A DNA stretch of 64,000 bases. Origin: Gulosibacter molinativorax (GTDB lineage Bacteria; Actinomycetota; Actinomycetes; Actinomycetales; Microbacteriaceae). How positions within the stretch are numbered: position 1 is the first letter of the stretch; every line of letters starts with the position of its first letter. Shown one piece after another: positions 8,243-16,830 of the stretch. The position numbers and the translations under genes were made by a program. The notes below the pieces were generated by a model, which searched no databases, was not told the origin of the DNA, and saw only the letters and a list, made by a program, of their open reading frames with translations. Where the stretch lies: contig NZ_CP028426.1 of the NCBI RefSeq assembly GCF_003010915.2, forward strand, positions 496,001-560,000. Direction: 5' to 3'.

Positions 8243-9730
8243 GAAAGAGGGGTCAGCCCACGTGCCTTCCACCGACAACGGCTGGTCCGCCCGCTTCGAC
8301 CCGTTGAAGATGGCGTTGAGGGCAACCGCCGAGAAGGCAGCGAGCAGGATCCCGGAGTCGATCAGGGGGCGAAGTTGCTCTGGCATCCACTGGCTGAAGT
8401 TGGGTGCGACCAGGGGGATCATGCCAATGCCCAACGAGACCGCGACGACGAGCAGGTTGTTGCGGTTCGCCGCGAAGTCGACGCCGGAGAGGATCCGTAT
8501 CCCGGTGCCAGCGACCATCCCGAACATCGCGAGGCCGGCGCCGCCGAGGACAGCCGTGGGGAGGGACTCGACGAGCGCGCCCATCTTCGGGACCAGCCCG
8601 AGAATGATCAGGATGACGCCACCGGCTACGCAGACGAATCGGCTGCGTACCCCGGTCACGCCGACCAGCCCCACGTTCTGGCTGAAAGACGTGTAGGGGA
8701 AGGTGTTGAACACCCCGCCGAGGATGGTGCCGAGCCCGTCGGCGCGCAGCCCCGCCGAGAGCGACTTCTTGGTGATAGGCCGCTCGGTGATCTCGCCGAG
8801 GGCGAGGAACATGCCGGTCGACTCGATTAGCACCACCACCATGACCAGGCACATGGTGGCCACCATGATCGGGTCGAACAGCGGCGTCCCGAAGTGGAAG
8901 GGCATGACCAGCGCGAACCAATCAGCCTCGGCGACCTTGGCAAAGGAGATCTTGCCGGCCAGCGCTGCGATGATGCCGCCGACCACGATGCCGAGCAGCA
9001 CCGAAACGTTGACCAGGAAGCCCTTGCCGAAGCGAGCGATGAGCACGATGGCGACCAGGACGGCGGCCGAGATAGCGAGGTTGCCGAGCGAGGCGTAGGC
9101 CGGATTGGGTACGGTCGGGGCCGCGACGAGGTCGGGTGGCAGCGGCGGGATGGTGCTGCCGGGCGTGGAAGCTGCCTCGCCCACTTCCGTCAGCCAGGCC
9201 GTGTGGTCGGGGTCGACGACGGATGGGGCGGTCGGGCCGACGGGGTTGCCGAAGATCCAGTTGATGCCGATCCGCATCAGCGACACACCGATCACTAGGA
9301 TGATCGTTCCGGTCACCAATAGTGGGAAGAAGCGCAGAAGGCGACCCATCAGGGGCGCGATTAGGACCGCGAACACGCCGGCGGCTATCACCGCGCCGAA
9401 CAGTTGCCGCGCGCCCTCCTGACCGGGGTTGCCGGTAGCGATCGCCACCATCGGGCCGACTGCCGCGAAGGTGACGCCCATCATCACCGGGAGCCGGATC
9501 CCGAACCACTGGGTGGCACCGAACGACTGCAGGATCGTGACGATTCCGCAGACAAACAGGTCGGCCGAGATGAGGAAAGCGACGTCCTCCGGTGAGAGCG
9601 CCAGCGCCCGTCCCACGATGAGCGGCACGGCGATCGCGCCCGCGTACATCACCAACACGTGCTGCAGGCCTAGCGCCAGCAGCTTAGGGGCGGCCGGAAT
9701 CTCGTCGACCGGATGGGTGGTCGTGCTCAT
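8240..9730 (-). CDS. NCS2-family nucleobase permease (urate/xanthine type)
   Basis: The 496-aa protein has about 12-14 hydrophobic segments. NCS2 landmarks include WFGIRLPVMMGVTFAAVGPM and the block ALGEITERPITKKSLSAGLRADG followed by NTFPYTSFSQNVGLVGVTG, which in characterised members marks urate/xanthine rather than uracil transporters. It would import a purine base with a cation. The ATG at 9730 overlaps the stop of the upstream glycosyltransferase (ATGA). Its TAG stop lies in the IS right repeat, so the native C-terminus (after about SVEGTWADP) may have been trimmed by the insertion. The conserved core is complete and the protein may still work. Confidence 0.85.
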   Translation of the reverse strand: MSTTTHPVDEIPAAPKLLALGLQHVLVMYAGAIAVPLIVGRALALSPEDVAFLISADLFVCGIVTILQSFGATQWFGIRLPVMMGVTFAAVGPMVAIATGNPGQEGARQLFGAVIAAGVFAVLIAPLMGRLLRFFPLLVTGTIILVIGVSLMRIGINWIFGNPVGPTAPSVVDPDHTAWLTEVGEAASTPGSTIPPLPPDLVAAPTVPNPAYASLGNLAISAAVLVAIVLIARFGKGFLVNVSVLLGIVVGGIIAALAGKISFAKVAEADWFALVMPFHFGTPLFDPIMVATMCLVMVVVLIESTGMFLALGEITERPITKKSLSAGLRADGLGTILGGVFNTFPYTSFSQNVGLVGVTGVRSRFVCVAGGVILIILGLVPKMGALVESLPTAVLGGAGLAMFGMVAGTGIRILSGVDFAANRNNLLVVAVSLGIGMIPLVAPNFSQWMPEQLRPLIDSGILLAAFSAVALNAIFNGSKRADQPLSVEGTWADPSF

Positions 9731-11064
9731 CGTGCGCCGCCTTGCTTGGTGTTTGGAGGGCCGTCTGGGGCCAGCATCGCCGCTCGGGCACGCTGGGCGC
9801 CCGGCGTCGCGGTCAGCCGGTCGGCCAGCGCCGTGAGCCGGGCTCGGGCGTCTGGCTCGAGGCTGAGCAACCGGGATGCCGCGGCCGCCAGCTCCTCCGG
9901 GGTGGCCGTATTGGGGTCGAGCGCTTCCCCGAATCCGGCCTCCTCGAGCGCGGCCGCACCCGCGAACTGGTCGGTCGATAGCGGCAGGAGGAGCAACGGA
10001 ACGCCGGCGGTCAGTGACTCGGTGATGCTGTTGTTGCCGCCGTGGGAGACCGCTAACACCGCGTGATCGAGTAGCGTCACCTGCGGCAGGACCTCGCGGA
10101 CCAGCCAGGATTCCGGGACGGGGCCCAGCTCGTGCGCCGGTGTGGAGCCGCATGCGAAGGCGACTCGTACGTCGAGTCGGCGCAGCGCTTCGGCGATGCG
10201 GGCGAGCAGATCCGAACGCACCGACAGGAAGCTGCCGAGGCTCACATACGCGACCGGCACATCGCTGGCCGCCAGCCAGGCTTCCACCTCGGCATCGGGT
10301 TCCTCTGTCCGGACAGCGGAGCCGAGGAACGCGTGGCGGCCCAGCAGGGCAGTCCGTTCGGGTGGGTGCAGCTCGTCGGGGTAGTTGAACAGCAGCACGT
10401 CGCCGGTCTCCGCGAAGGCGTCCGCGCTGGCGGGGGCCGCCGGGTTGAGGGCTGCCAGGGCTTGGTTCCACTGGGCGGTAAACGTGTCGCGCACCTGTTC
10501 GCAGAGCCGATGCAGGTCGGCGAGCGCCGCGGCGTCTGGCTGCATGCAGCGCGGCCACGCGGGCGGGTGGCCGTACACCTCGTTCCCCACGGTGAGTGCC
10601 GACGGATGCCCGAGCACCACGTCACCGTGGGGCACACCCGCTGCGCTCAAAGCGAGCCTGGCACTGAAGGCGAGGTGATCGACGATGATCTGGTCGGGCC
10701 GCACGTGGTCGACCACGCGTTGCACCTCGCGGGCGACGGTGAGGGGGTCCCACAGCAGGTCGTCGCCTCGGGCGGCGGCCTGGACCGTGAGTGTTTCGAC
10801 GGCCCCGCGCCGGGTCGCCTCGAAGAAGCCGCGAAGCGACTCGTCCTCCCCGCGCGGCTGGTCCTCTGCGCGGATCACGCCAGGGTTCGACCCGCGGCCT
10901 AGCTGCAGGTGCTCGCGCTCGAAGCCGAATCGACGGACGATCGCATCCGTCGCCGGCCCGGTCGCCACGACGACCCGCTCGCCGGCATCCCGCCAGGCAG
11001 TGGCCAGCGTCGCCATGGGGTAGATATGGGAGGCGTAATCAGGACTGATTACGAGAAGTGTCAT
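9727..11064 (-). CDS. GT1-family glycosyltransferase (MGT/UGT-like)
   Basis: The 445-aa soluble GT-B protein resembles macrolide and sterol glycosyltransferases. It has an N-terminal acceptor domain starting LLVISPDYASHIYPM and a C-terminal nucleotide-sugar domain with VPVAYVSLGSF and the donor signature VSHGGNNSITESLTAG followed by VPLLLLPLSTDQFAGA. It should transfer a sugar from a UDP- or TDP-sugar to a small acceptor; the acceptor is unknown. It overlaps the upstream glycosyltransferase gene by 26 bases and the permease by 4, forming a tight three-gene operon. Linkage to a purine permease hints that the acceptor could be a nucleobase-related compound, but this is speculative. Confidence 0.82.
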   Translation of the reverse strand: MTLLVISPDYASHIYPMATLATAWRDAGERVVVATGPATDAIVRRFGFEREHLQLGRGSNPGVIRAEDQPRGEDESLRGFFEATRRGAVETLTVQAAARGDDLLWDPLTVAREVQRVVDHVRPDQIIVDHLAFSARLALSAAGVPHGDVVLGHPSALTVGNEVYGHPPAWPRCMQPDAAALADLHRLCEQVRDTFTAQWNQALAALNPAAPASADAFAETGDVLLFNYPDELHPPERTALLGRHAFLGSAVRTEEPDAEVEAWLAASDVPVAYVSLGSFLSVRSDLLARIAEALRRLDVRVAFACGSTPAHELGPVPESWLVREVLPQVTLLDHAVLAVSHGGNNSITESLTAGVPLLLLPLSTDQFAGAAALEEAGFGEALDPNTATPEELAAAASRLLSLEPDARARLTALADRLTATPGAQRARAAMLAPDGPPNTKQGGAR

Positions 11065-12946
11065 GAGTGACCTCGCTGTAGATGGTGGCGAGGGCCGAGG
11101 CCATCGTCTGGATGCTGAACCGTTCGGTCACCAGGCGCCTGGCTTGTTCGGCGCGCTGGTCCGCACCGGGGGCGGAAGCCAGGTCGAGCGCGGACGCTAT
11201 CGCCCCAGCCAGCGCGGGCGGGGAAGCCGTGTCGACCAGGAAGCCCGTCACCCTGTCGTCCACGTACGTCGCCGGGCCGCCCTCGACCGGCGCGACGACC
11301 ACGAGGCCGGATGCCATCGCCTCCAGGATGGCGATCCCGAACTCTTCCTTGAGGCTCGCCGACACGTAGATACCGCCGGGGGCGGCATATCCCGGTCGGC
11401 CGTGCCGGATCGCCGCGAGCCACACCGCGACCGTCCCGTTGGGGCGGTGACCGGCGAGCAGCAGGCCGCGCGACGGTCCTTCGGCACGCGGGATCACGGC
11501 ATCAATCCGAGTGAGCTGGTCGGCCTCGTCGTCGGTCGGGTTGGTCAGGTCCCCGCCGACGACGAGGAGGTTGCATCGGTCGGCCAGCGCGGGGTCGTCA
11601 GCCCAGGCCTGCACCAGGGTCGCCATGCCCTTGACGCGGTGCAGCCGACCGACGGTGATCACCAGCGGCAGCCCGCGGCGCTCCGCCGGCAGCGCCGCAA
11701 GGACGGCGTCCAACGACATCAGGGCGTCGGCGGTGCCAGCGGGGACGGCGATACCACGCATGTCGTCCGGGACGTCCCGCGCCGCACGCTCCAGGGGTGC
11801 CAGGTCGATCCCCTCGGGCACGACGCTGACCCCACTTGCGATGTCGTCCGGGTCGAGGTGCAGCAAATCGCGAAGGTCGCTCGCCAGGTCAGGCCGCGGA
11901 AACACCACCAGATGGGCCGCCTGGCGGGCCAGATCGCGCAGCAGCCGGACCCGGAACGTCAGGTGTTCGGCGAAGTCGGCAGCCCCGAAGTTGGCGCGGC
12001 TGAGGGCGCCGGATGCTTCGCGCGCGGCGATCAGGGCATGCGGATCGGGGGCCAGGGTGAGGACTGTCGGGATGCCGAGCTCGCGCGCGACCTCGGCCGC
12101 GGCCCAGGATCCGACGTCAGCCATCCGCAGGTGCAGGACGTCGATTCGCCCCGCCGCGCTGAGGATCCGGCGCAGACCATTGCGGACCGGAAGGCGCAGG
12201 GGCCAGGCGTCTGGGGCGTGCAGGATCGGACCGGGAAGCGGCACGGTCAAGTAGTGATGGCCGGGCCGGTCCAAGTCGTCCCGCTGCAGGTCGGAGCCCG
12301 GACGACCGCGGGACAGGGTGAGCACTCGGCCGACCGCTTGCTCGGCCAGGAGCGCGTCACCCAGATGCACAAGCAACGTCGCAATGCCGCCGGTGTCTCC
12401 CTGTCCGGCATACAGGAGGCTGCCGTCGATGTCGGCGTGCAGGAAGAGCTGGGCGACGGTCAGGCCGGTAGCGCCGTCGCTGTCGGTGACACGCTCCGGG
12501 TGGGAGTGGCGTGGCGCCCGTGGTTCGGCGGCCTCGACTCGCAGGTCTCCCCAGGCCTCCAGGGTCGCTTCGGCCAGCGTGCCGGTGAATCCGCCGTCAG
12601 CGGCCAGCGACTCCAGTGTCGTCACGGCCTGGGGGAGACGCGGCGAGGCTGCCAGCGCCCACGCGGCGTGCTCGCGCAGGAACGCCGGGCCCGACTCGAG
12701 GAGGGGTAGAACGAGTTCTGCTGCCGAGGCCGGCCCTGCTGCGGCCGCCGCGTGCACGGCGGCGATCGCCGTCAGCTGGTCATCCGCATCGTCGATCGCC
12801 GCGCTCAGCGGCGGCGCGGCCTTCGGCCCCGCTGCCTGTGCGGCCATCGTCAGCGACTCGATTCGTTCCAGCCCCGCCAACAGTGTCGGGGCCTGGCGTA
12901 CGGCCTCGAGGGCCTCTTGAACGCTCACTGCAGAGTCCGTACTCAC
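11039..12946 (-). CDS. GT4-type glycosyltransferase with N-terminal HEAT-like region
   Basis: The 635-aa protein is a fusion. Residues about 1-150 are Ala/Leu-rich helical repeats resembling HEAT repeats (SLTMAAQAAG, LLESGPAFLREHAAWALAAS). Residues about 175-630 are a GT-B glycosyltransferase with ITVGRLHRVKGMATL in the donor domain and the GT4 motif KEEFGIAILEAMASG before VVVAPVEGGPATYV. The GTG at 12946 is preferred because TAGGAT lies 7 bases upstream, the leaderless spacing seen all over this window; an ATG at 12994 is in frame. It is the first gene of the glycosyltransferase-glycosyltransferase-permease operon. The HEAT region may bind a partner protein. The sugar and acceptor are unknown. 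Confidence 0.75.
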   Translation of the reverse strand: MSTDSAVSVQEALEAVRQAPTLLAGLERIESLTMAAQAAGPKAAPPLSAAIDDADDQLTAIAAVHAAAAAGPASAAELVLPLLESGPAFLREHAAWALAASPRLPQAVTTLESLAADGGFTGTLAEATLEAWGDLRVEAAEPRAPRHSHPERVTDSDGATGLTVAQLFLHADIDGSLLYAGQGDTGGIATLLVHLGDALLAEQAVGRVLTLSRGRPGSDLQRDDLDRPGHHYLTVPLPGPILHAPDAWPLRLPVRNGLRRILSAAGRIDVLHLRMADVGSWAAAEVARELGIPTVLTLAPDPHALIAAREASGALSRANFGAADFAEHLTFRVRLLRDLARQAAHLVVFPRPDLASDLRDLLHLDPDDIASGVSVVPEGIDLAPLERAARDVPDDMRGIAVPAGTADALMSLDAVLAALPAERRGLPLVITVGRLHRVKGMATLVQAWADDPALADRCNLLVVGGDLTNPTDDEADQLTRIDAVIPRAEGPSRGLLLAGHRPNGTVAVWLAAIRHGRPGYAAPGGIYVSASLKEEFGIAILEAMASGLVVVAPVEGGPATYVDDRVTGFLVDTASPPALAGAIASALDLASAPGADQRAEQARRLVTERFSIQTMASALATIYSEVTHDTSRNQS

Positions 12947-12953
12947 TCTCGAA

Positions 12954-12959
12954 ATCCTA
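12954..12959 (-). promoter_or_regulatory. -10 box TAGGAT, leaderless promoter of the glycosyltransferase operon
   Basis: TAGGAT lies on the minus strand exactly 7 bases before GTG 12946, so transcription would start at or next to the start codon. Confidence 0.55.
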
Positions 12960-13076
12960 GGTGTCACGGATCCGTCGCGCAATCGTAAGGCCAAGCGCGA
13001 TCAGCGCCCCACACAGTGCAACCCGGTGGTGACACGCAGAGTCATCTCAAGGGAGTGGGCATCGTGCCCCGACGGG

Positions 13077-13084
13077 TAGATAAT
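13077..13084 (+). promoter_or_regulatory. Possible -10 region TAGATAAT before the VIT-family gene
   Basis: TAGATAAT is the only strong -10-like string in the 165-base gap upstream of the transporter gene. It would give a leader of roughly 70 bases. Confidence 0.35.
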
Positions 13085-13159
13085 GGACGTGCTCCGCGGA
13101 GGCTCTGGGGTTCAGAGATCGGGTCGGAGCTCGCCGAATAGACCGGAATGGTGGCTGGA

Positions 13160-13897
13160 ATGAAACCTGAAAACTCGGATGTCGAAGCGGCGTATGCCCA
13201 CCTCCACGAACCGCATAACGCCGCGATCGGGCAACGACTCAACTGGCTGCGAGCCGGCGTCCTGGGTGCCAACGACGGCATTGTCTCCGTGGCCGGTGTG
13301 GTCGTCGGTGTGGCCGCGGCGGCTCCAGGCAACGTGGCGGCGATTGCAACGGCGGGTCTGGCTGCGCTCGTGGCAGGTGCGTTCTCGATGGCGGGCGGCG
13401 AGTATGTCTCGGTGAGCACGCAGCGCGACACCGAGAAGGCGCTGATCGCGAAAGAGATTCGTGAGCTCGAGGAGATGCCAGAGGAGGAACTCGCCGAGCT
13501 GGCCGACCTCTATCGTCAACGAGGGCTCTCGCCCGAACTGGCACAGCAGGTCGCCGTAGAGCTCACCGCGCACGACGCGCTAGCCGCTCATGCCGAGGTC
13601 GAACTTGGCATCGATCCGGAGGAATACACGAGTCCCTGGGTTGCGGCCTTCTCGTCGTTTGTCGCGTTCACGATCGGTGCGTTGCTGCCGTTCTTGATGA
13701 TTCTGATTCCTTCCGGTATTCCCATGCTCAACACGGCTGCGGCCGTGGTGCTCGGTCTCGTCCTTACTGGCTGGATCAGCGCACGTTTGGGTGGGGCGCC
13801 CATCCTCCCGGCTGTCGTGCGGAATGTCGTGATGGGTTCGGCCACGATGGCGGCGACGTACTTGATCGGACTGGCGTTCGGCGTAGCGATGGCGTAG
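13160..13897 (+). CDS. VIT1/CCC1-family iron or manganese transporter
   Basis: The 245-aa membrane protein has the family layout. Two N-terminal transmembrane segments contain GANDGIVSVAGVVVGV and FSMAGGEYVSVSTQRD, followed by a charged cytosolic helical region (IRELEEMPEEELAELADLY) and three C-terminal transmembrane segments. VIT/CCC1 proteins move Fe2+ or Mn2+ out of the cytosol. ATG 13160 is chosen because GGTGG sits 5 bases before it; ATG 13148 is also in frame. It stands alone, with the glycosyltransferase operon divergent and the efflux pump downstream on the same strand. Confidence 0.9.
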   Translation: MKPENSDVEAAYAHLHEPHNAAIGQRLNWLRAGVLGANDGIVSVAGVVVGVAAAAPGNVAAIATAGLAALVAGAFSMAGGEYVSVSTQRDTEKALIAKEIRELEEMPEEELAELADLYRQRGLSPELAQQVAVELTAHDALAAHAEVELGIDPEEYTSPWVAAFSSFVAFTIGALLPFLMILIPSGIPMLNTAAAVVLGLVLTGWISARLGGAPILPAVVRNVVMGSATMAATYLIGLAFGVAMA

Positions 13898-13954
13898 CCC
13901 GTTCGGGAGTGCGGGGTCGCGCGAAGGAATGTCGCTGTGCAACGTCAGCGGGCG

Positions 13955-13975
13955 TACACTTCTGACACCGGTGTC
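13955..13975 (+). promoter_or_regulatory. Promoter -10 (TACACT) with 12-bp palindromic operator GACACCGGTGTC
   Basis: TACACT at 13955-13960 is followed by the perfect palindrome GACACCGGTGTC at 13964-13975, upstream of the DHA2 efflux gene (start 14018). The position just after the -10 suits a repressor of the TetR or MarR kind. No such regulator is encoded next to the pump. Confidence 0.5.
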
Positions 13976-14017
13976 GGCATCTTGTGCCGGACCCCTCGCT
14001 GAGCCCGAAGGACGCCC

Positions 14018-15679
14018 GTGACCGAGCAAACAAATACCGCCGCTCCCGTGGAGCTCGACCCGAAACGATGGCTCGCGATGTGCGTCGTTTCGCTCGCCGT
14101 GTCGATCATCATCATGGACGCGACGATCGTCAACGTGATCCTGCCGGTTCTCATTCAGGACCTCTCGCTGAGCGTTTCTGAGGCGGAATGGGCGAACTCG
14201 ATCTATGCGCTCGTGTTCGCCGCGCTGCTCATCACGGTCGGGCGGATGGGCGACCTGTACGGACGGCGGCGGCTCCTGCTGATCGGCGTCGTAATTTTCG
14301 TGGTGGCGAGCGGGATCGCCGCGGTCGCCCAGGACGGAACGTTGCTCCTGACGGGGCGCTTATTGCAGGGCGTCGGCGGTGCCATGATTCTGCCCTCGAC
14401 GCTCTCGACTGTGAATGCGCTGTTCACTGGCCGGGAGCGCGGCATCGCGTTCGCCATTTGGGGTTCCACGATCGGCGGAATGGCTGCGGTCGGACCGCTC
14501 CTCGGCGGCTGGCTGGCGACGGACTTCAGCTGGCACTGGGCATTCCTCATCAACGTGCCGATCGGCATCCTGATCGTCGTCGGCACCCTACTCTGGGTCC
14601 CGGAGACGCGGGATCCCGCGGCGGAGCGAGGCGTGGATATCGCCGGCATCACGCTCTCCGTAGTCGGCCTCTCCGCCATCGTGTTCGGCCTGATCGAGGG
14701 CCAGCGCTACGGCTGGTGGCGGATCCAGGATGCTCCGCGCATCGCTGATTGGACCTGGCCGTGGTCGGTGTCCCCGGTCCCGTTCGCATTCGCTCTCGGT
14801 GTTATCGCGATGGTGACATTCGTGGTTGTCGAGCGGACCAGGGGTGCTCGCGGACTGCCCGTGCTTCTCGATCTCGCGCTCTTGCGCATTCGCAGTCTCC
14901 GCTACGGTGCGATCGCCGCCCTGATCGTCGCTCTCGGCGAATTCGGCATGCTGTTCGCACTGCCGCTTTACGTGCAGGGCGCGCTCGGATTCTCGCCCCT
15001 AAGCACCGGATTCCTGATCCTCGCGCTGGCTATCGGTACGTTCTTGATCTCGGGAGGTACCGCTCAGCTCGCGGCCAAGCTCGGCAGCCGCAGTGTGGTT
15101 CGCCTCGGACTCCTGCTCGAAGTGATTGCCGTCGCCGGCCTTGCCTTTAGCATCAGCCTGACGGCCAACGCGTGGACGCTCGCGGCATGGCTATTCCTGT
15201 ATGGCGTCGGCGTAGGCTTGGCCACCGCGCAGCTCACGAACGTCATCATGGTCGACGTGCCGGTGGCCCAGAGCGGCCAGGCCTCGGGTCTGCAGAGCAC
15301 GGTTCGCCAGCTCGGTTCGGCCCTCGGTATTGCGATTCTCGGGACCGTGCTGGTGACCTCGCTGGCGACTGCCACGGCATCCAACCTCTCGAATGTCGAT
15401 GGCGTCGACTCGTCAAGCCAGGAGCAGTTCGTGGCCGTGGTGAAACAGTCGGCCGGTGCGGCAATCCCGCAGCTCGACTCACTCCCAGGCGCGACTCCCG
15501 AGGTTCGTGCCGCGGCGGAGGAAGCGATGGTCACGGCGGCGCGAATCACCACGTTCAGCGCCTCGGGAGTGCTCCTCGTCGGGCTCCTAGCCACGATGGG
15601 CCTGCCGGCGACAGACCCGCGTCGAGACGAGGAGGCCGCGCTCCGCGCGAAAGCCGGGGAGCTGCCTGCGGGCACTTAG
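14018..15679 (+). CDS. MFS drug-efflux transporter, DHA2 (EmrB/QacA) family, 14 TM
   Basis: The 553-aa protein has 14 predicted membrane spans. DHA2 landmarks are LDATIVNVALP-like MDATIVNVILPVLIQDL in TM1 and the MFS A-motif GRMGDLYGRRRLLL. The family exports lipophilic drugs and dyes using the proton gradient. The GTG start has GAAGGA 5 bases upstream, and no other good start lies nearby. A palindromic operator at 13964-13975 suggests inducible control. Substrates cannot be read from the sequence. It is followed at 72 bases by the leaderless patatin gene, so it is probably monocistronic. Confidence 0.9.
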   Translation: MTEQTNTAAPVELDPKRWLAMCVVSLAVSIIIMDATIVNVILPVLIQDLSLSVSEAEWANSIYALVFAALLITVGRMGDLYGRRRLLLIGVVIFVVASGIAAVAQDGTLLLTGRLLQGVGGAMILPSTLSTVNALFTGRERGIAFAIWGSTIGGMAAVGPLLGGWLATDFSWHWAFLINVPIGILIVVGTLLWVPETRDPAAERGVDIAGITLSVVGLSAIVFGLIEGQRYGWWRIQDAPRIADWTWPWSVSPVPFAFALGVIAMVTFVVVERTRGARGLPVLLDLALLRIRSLRYGAIAALIVALGEFGMLFALPLYVQGALGFSPLSTGFLILALAIGTFLISGGTAQLAAKLGSRSVVRLGLLLEVIAVAGLAFSISLTANAWTLAAWLFLYGVGVGLATAQLTNVIMVDVPVAQSGQASGLQSTVRQLGSALGIAILGTVLVTSLATATASNLSNVDGVDSSSQEQFVAVVKQSAGAAIPQLDSLPGATPEVRAAAEEAMVTAARITTFSASGVLLVGLLATMGLPATDPRRDEEAALRAKAGELPAGT

Positions 15680-15737
15680 GCGCACCCAGCGATGCCGGCG
15701 AATGGCCCGGCTCCACATGAACCCAAGTCGCGTTGCC

Positions 15738-15743
15738 TACCAT
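15738..15743 (+). promoter_or_regulatory. -10 box TACCAT, leaderless promoter of the patatin gene
   Basis: TACCAT ends 7 bases before GTG 15751, matching the leaderless spacing found elsewhere in this window, and supports that start codon over TTG 15733. Confidence 0.5.
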
Positions 15744-15750
15744 TGACCAC

Positions 15751-16746
15751 GTGAGAACTGCACCCACGAAGGTTTCGATCGCGCTCGGCGGTGGCGGGGC
15801 ACGCGGCTACGCGCACATCGGTGTCCTGGAAGAGTTGACCGCGCGCGACTACGAGGTTGTCCAAGTTGCTGGTACATCGATGGGTGCGGTCGTCGGCGCA
15901 CTGTTCGCGTCCGGCAACTTGCCCGAGTACGTCGAGTGGGTGCAGGGCCTGCGTCGGCGCAGTGACGTGGTGAAGCTGGTAGATCCCAACTTTGCCGGGC
16001 CGAGCGCGATCAAGATCGAGCGTGTGCTGTCGCGGGTCAACGAGATAATCGGGATACAGCGAATCGAGGACATGCCGATCGACTTCACAGCCGTGGCGAC
16101 CGACCTTTGGGCACGCCGCGAAGTGTGGTTCGACTCCGGCCCGATCGACACGGCCATTCGCGCCTCCATTGCGATCCCGGGCGTATTTCCACCGATCGCA
16201 CTTAACGGGCGCCTGCTCGTAGACGGAGGCGTAGCTAACCAGGTGCCCGTGAGCGTCCTGGCCTCGTCTGCGGCAGAGCTGACCGTCGCCGTCACGCTTG
16301 ATGGGCAGGGCTCCGTGACCCAGCGAGGCAAGGGTATGCCAGTGCACGCATCCTCCGATGAACAGGAAGCCAGGGCGTGGTCCGACCGACTGCGTTCGAG
16401 AATGGGCAAGCTCATAGAGACCGAGCCGATGCGTTCCATCGCCGCGCGCATGGCCGTTCGAGCCCAACATGAGAACACGGGAACCTCGGTCGCCGAGCTG
16501 TTCGACGAGCTACCGATCGGCTTGCGCACGAGCGACGTGGCGACCCAGTCACTCGAAGTCCTGCGAGCGATCGTGCAGCGCTACCAGTTGGCAGCTTTCC
16601 CGACCGACGCGCTCGTCGTCGTGCCGAACGACTCGATCGGGACCATGGACTTCCACCTCGCTGTCGAGCAGATCGAGCTGGGCCGCACATTGGCGGCAGA
16701 GGCATTCGACCGGGCCGGTATGGTCTCCGGCCTCCCGAATAGCTAG
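15751..16746 (+). CDS. Patatin-like phospholipase (RssA/YchK type)
   Basis: The 331-aa soluble serine hydrolase has the patatin set in order: oxyanion loop GGGGARG (13-19), nucleophile elbow GTSMG (41-45, Ser43) and the Ser-Asp dyad partner in DGG (Asp158). The family hydrolyses acyl chains from phospholipids or other lipids. There is no signal peptide, so it acts in the cytosol or at the inner membrane face. GTG 15751 is chosen from the -10 spacing; TTG 15733 would add 6 residues. A weak inverted repeat AGGAAG/CTTCCT follows the stop. Confidence 0.88.
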   Translation: MRTAPTKVSIALGGGGARGYAHIGVLEELTARDYEVVQVAGTSMGAVVGALFASGNLPEYVEWVQGLRRRSDVVKLVDPNFAGPSAIKIERVLSRVNEIIGIQRIEDMPIDFTAVATDLWARREVWFDSGPIDTAIRASIAIPGVFPPIALNGRLLVDGGVANQVPVSVLASSAAELTVAVTLDGQGSVTQRGKGMPVHASSDEQEARAWSDRLRSRMGKLIETEPMRSIAARMAVRAQHENTGTSVAELFDELPIGLRTSDVATQSLEVLRAIVQRYQLAAFPTDALVVVPNDSIGTMDFHLAVEQIELGRTLAAEAFDRAGMVSGLPNS

Positions 16747-16818
16747 GAAGTGCATCCCCTCGCTTCCTGGACCCGCGCTCCAGTCCGCGGTCAAGCAAGC
16801 TACTTGAGCTAACTCGGC

Positions 16819-16824
16819 TACGCT
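16819..16824 (+). promoter_or_regulatory. -10 box TACGCT, leaderless promoter of the DUF1622 gene
   Basis: TACGCT ends 6 bases before ATG 16831, with no ribosome-binding site between them. Confidence 0.5.
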
Positions 16825-16830
16825 GATCGC

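Noticed and set aside
9731..10558. N-terminal extension of the permease frame to 10558 (772 aa)
   Set aside because: The extra part is antisense-like, Arg/Pro-rich sequence lying within the glycosyltransferase gene; NCS2 homology starts at ATG 9730, which overlaps the upstream stop.
11063..12709. Long plus-strand frame (548 codons) opposite the HEAT-GT4 gene
   Set aside because: High-GC mirror frame with no recognisable domain; the minus-strand frame has clear GT-B motifs.
12960..13040. Short minus-strand hydrophobic frame (GALIALGLTIARRIRDT) before the glycosyltransferase operon
   Set aside because: It has no usable start codon and is under 30 codons; it may be the tail of a lost membrane gene but cannot be supported.
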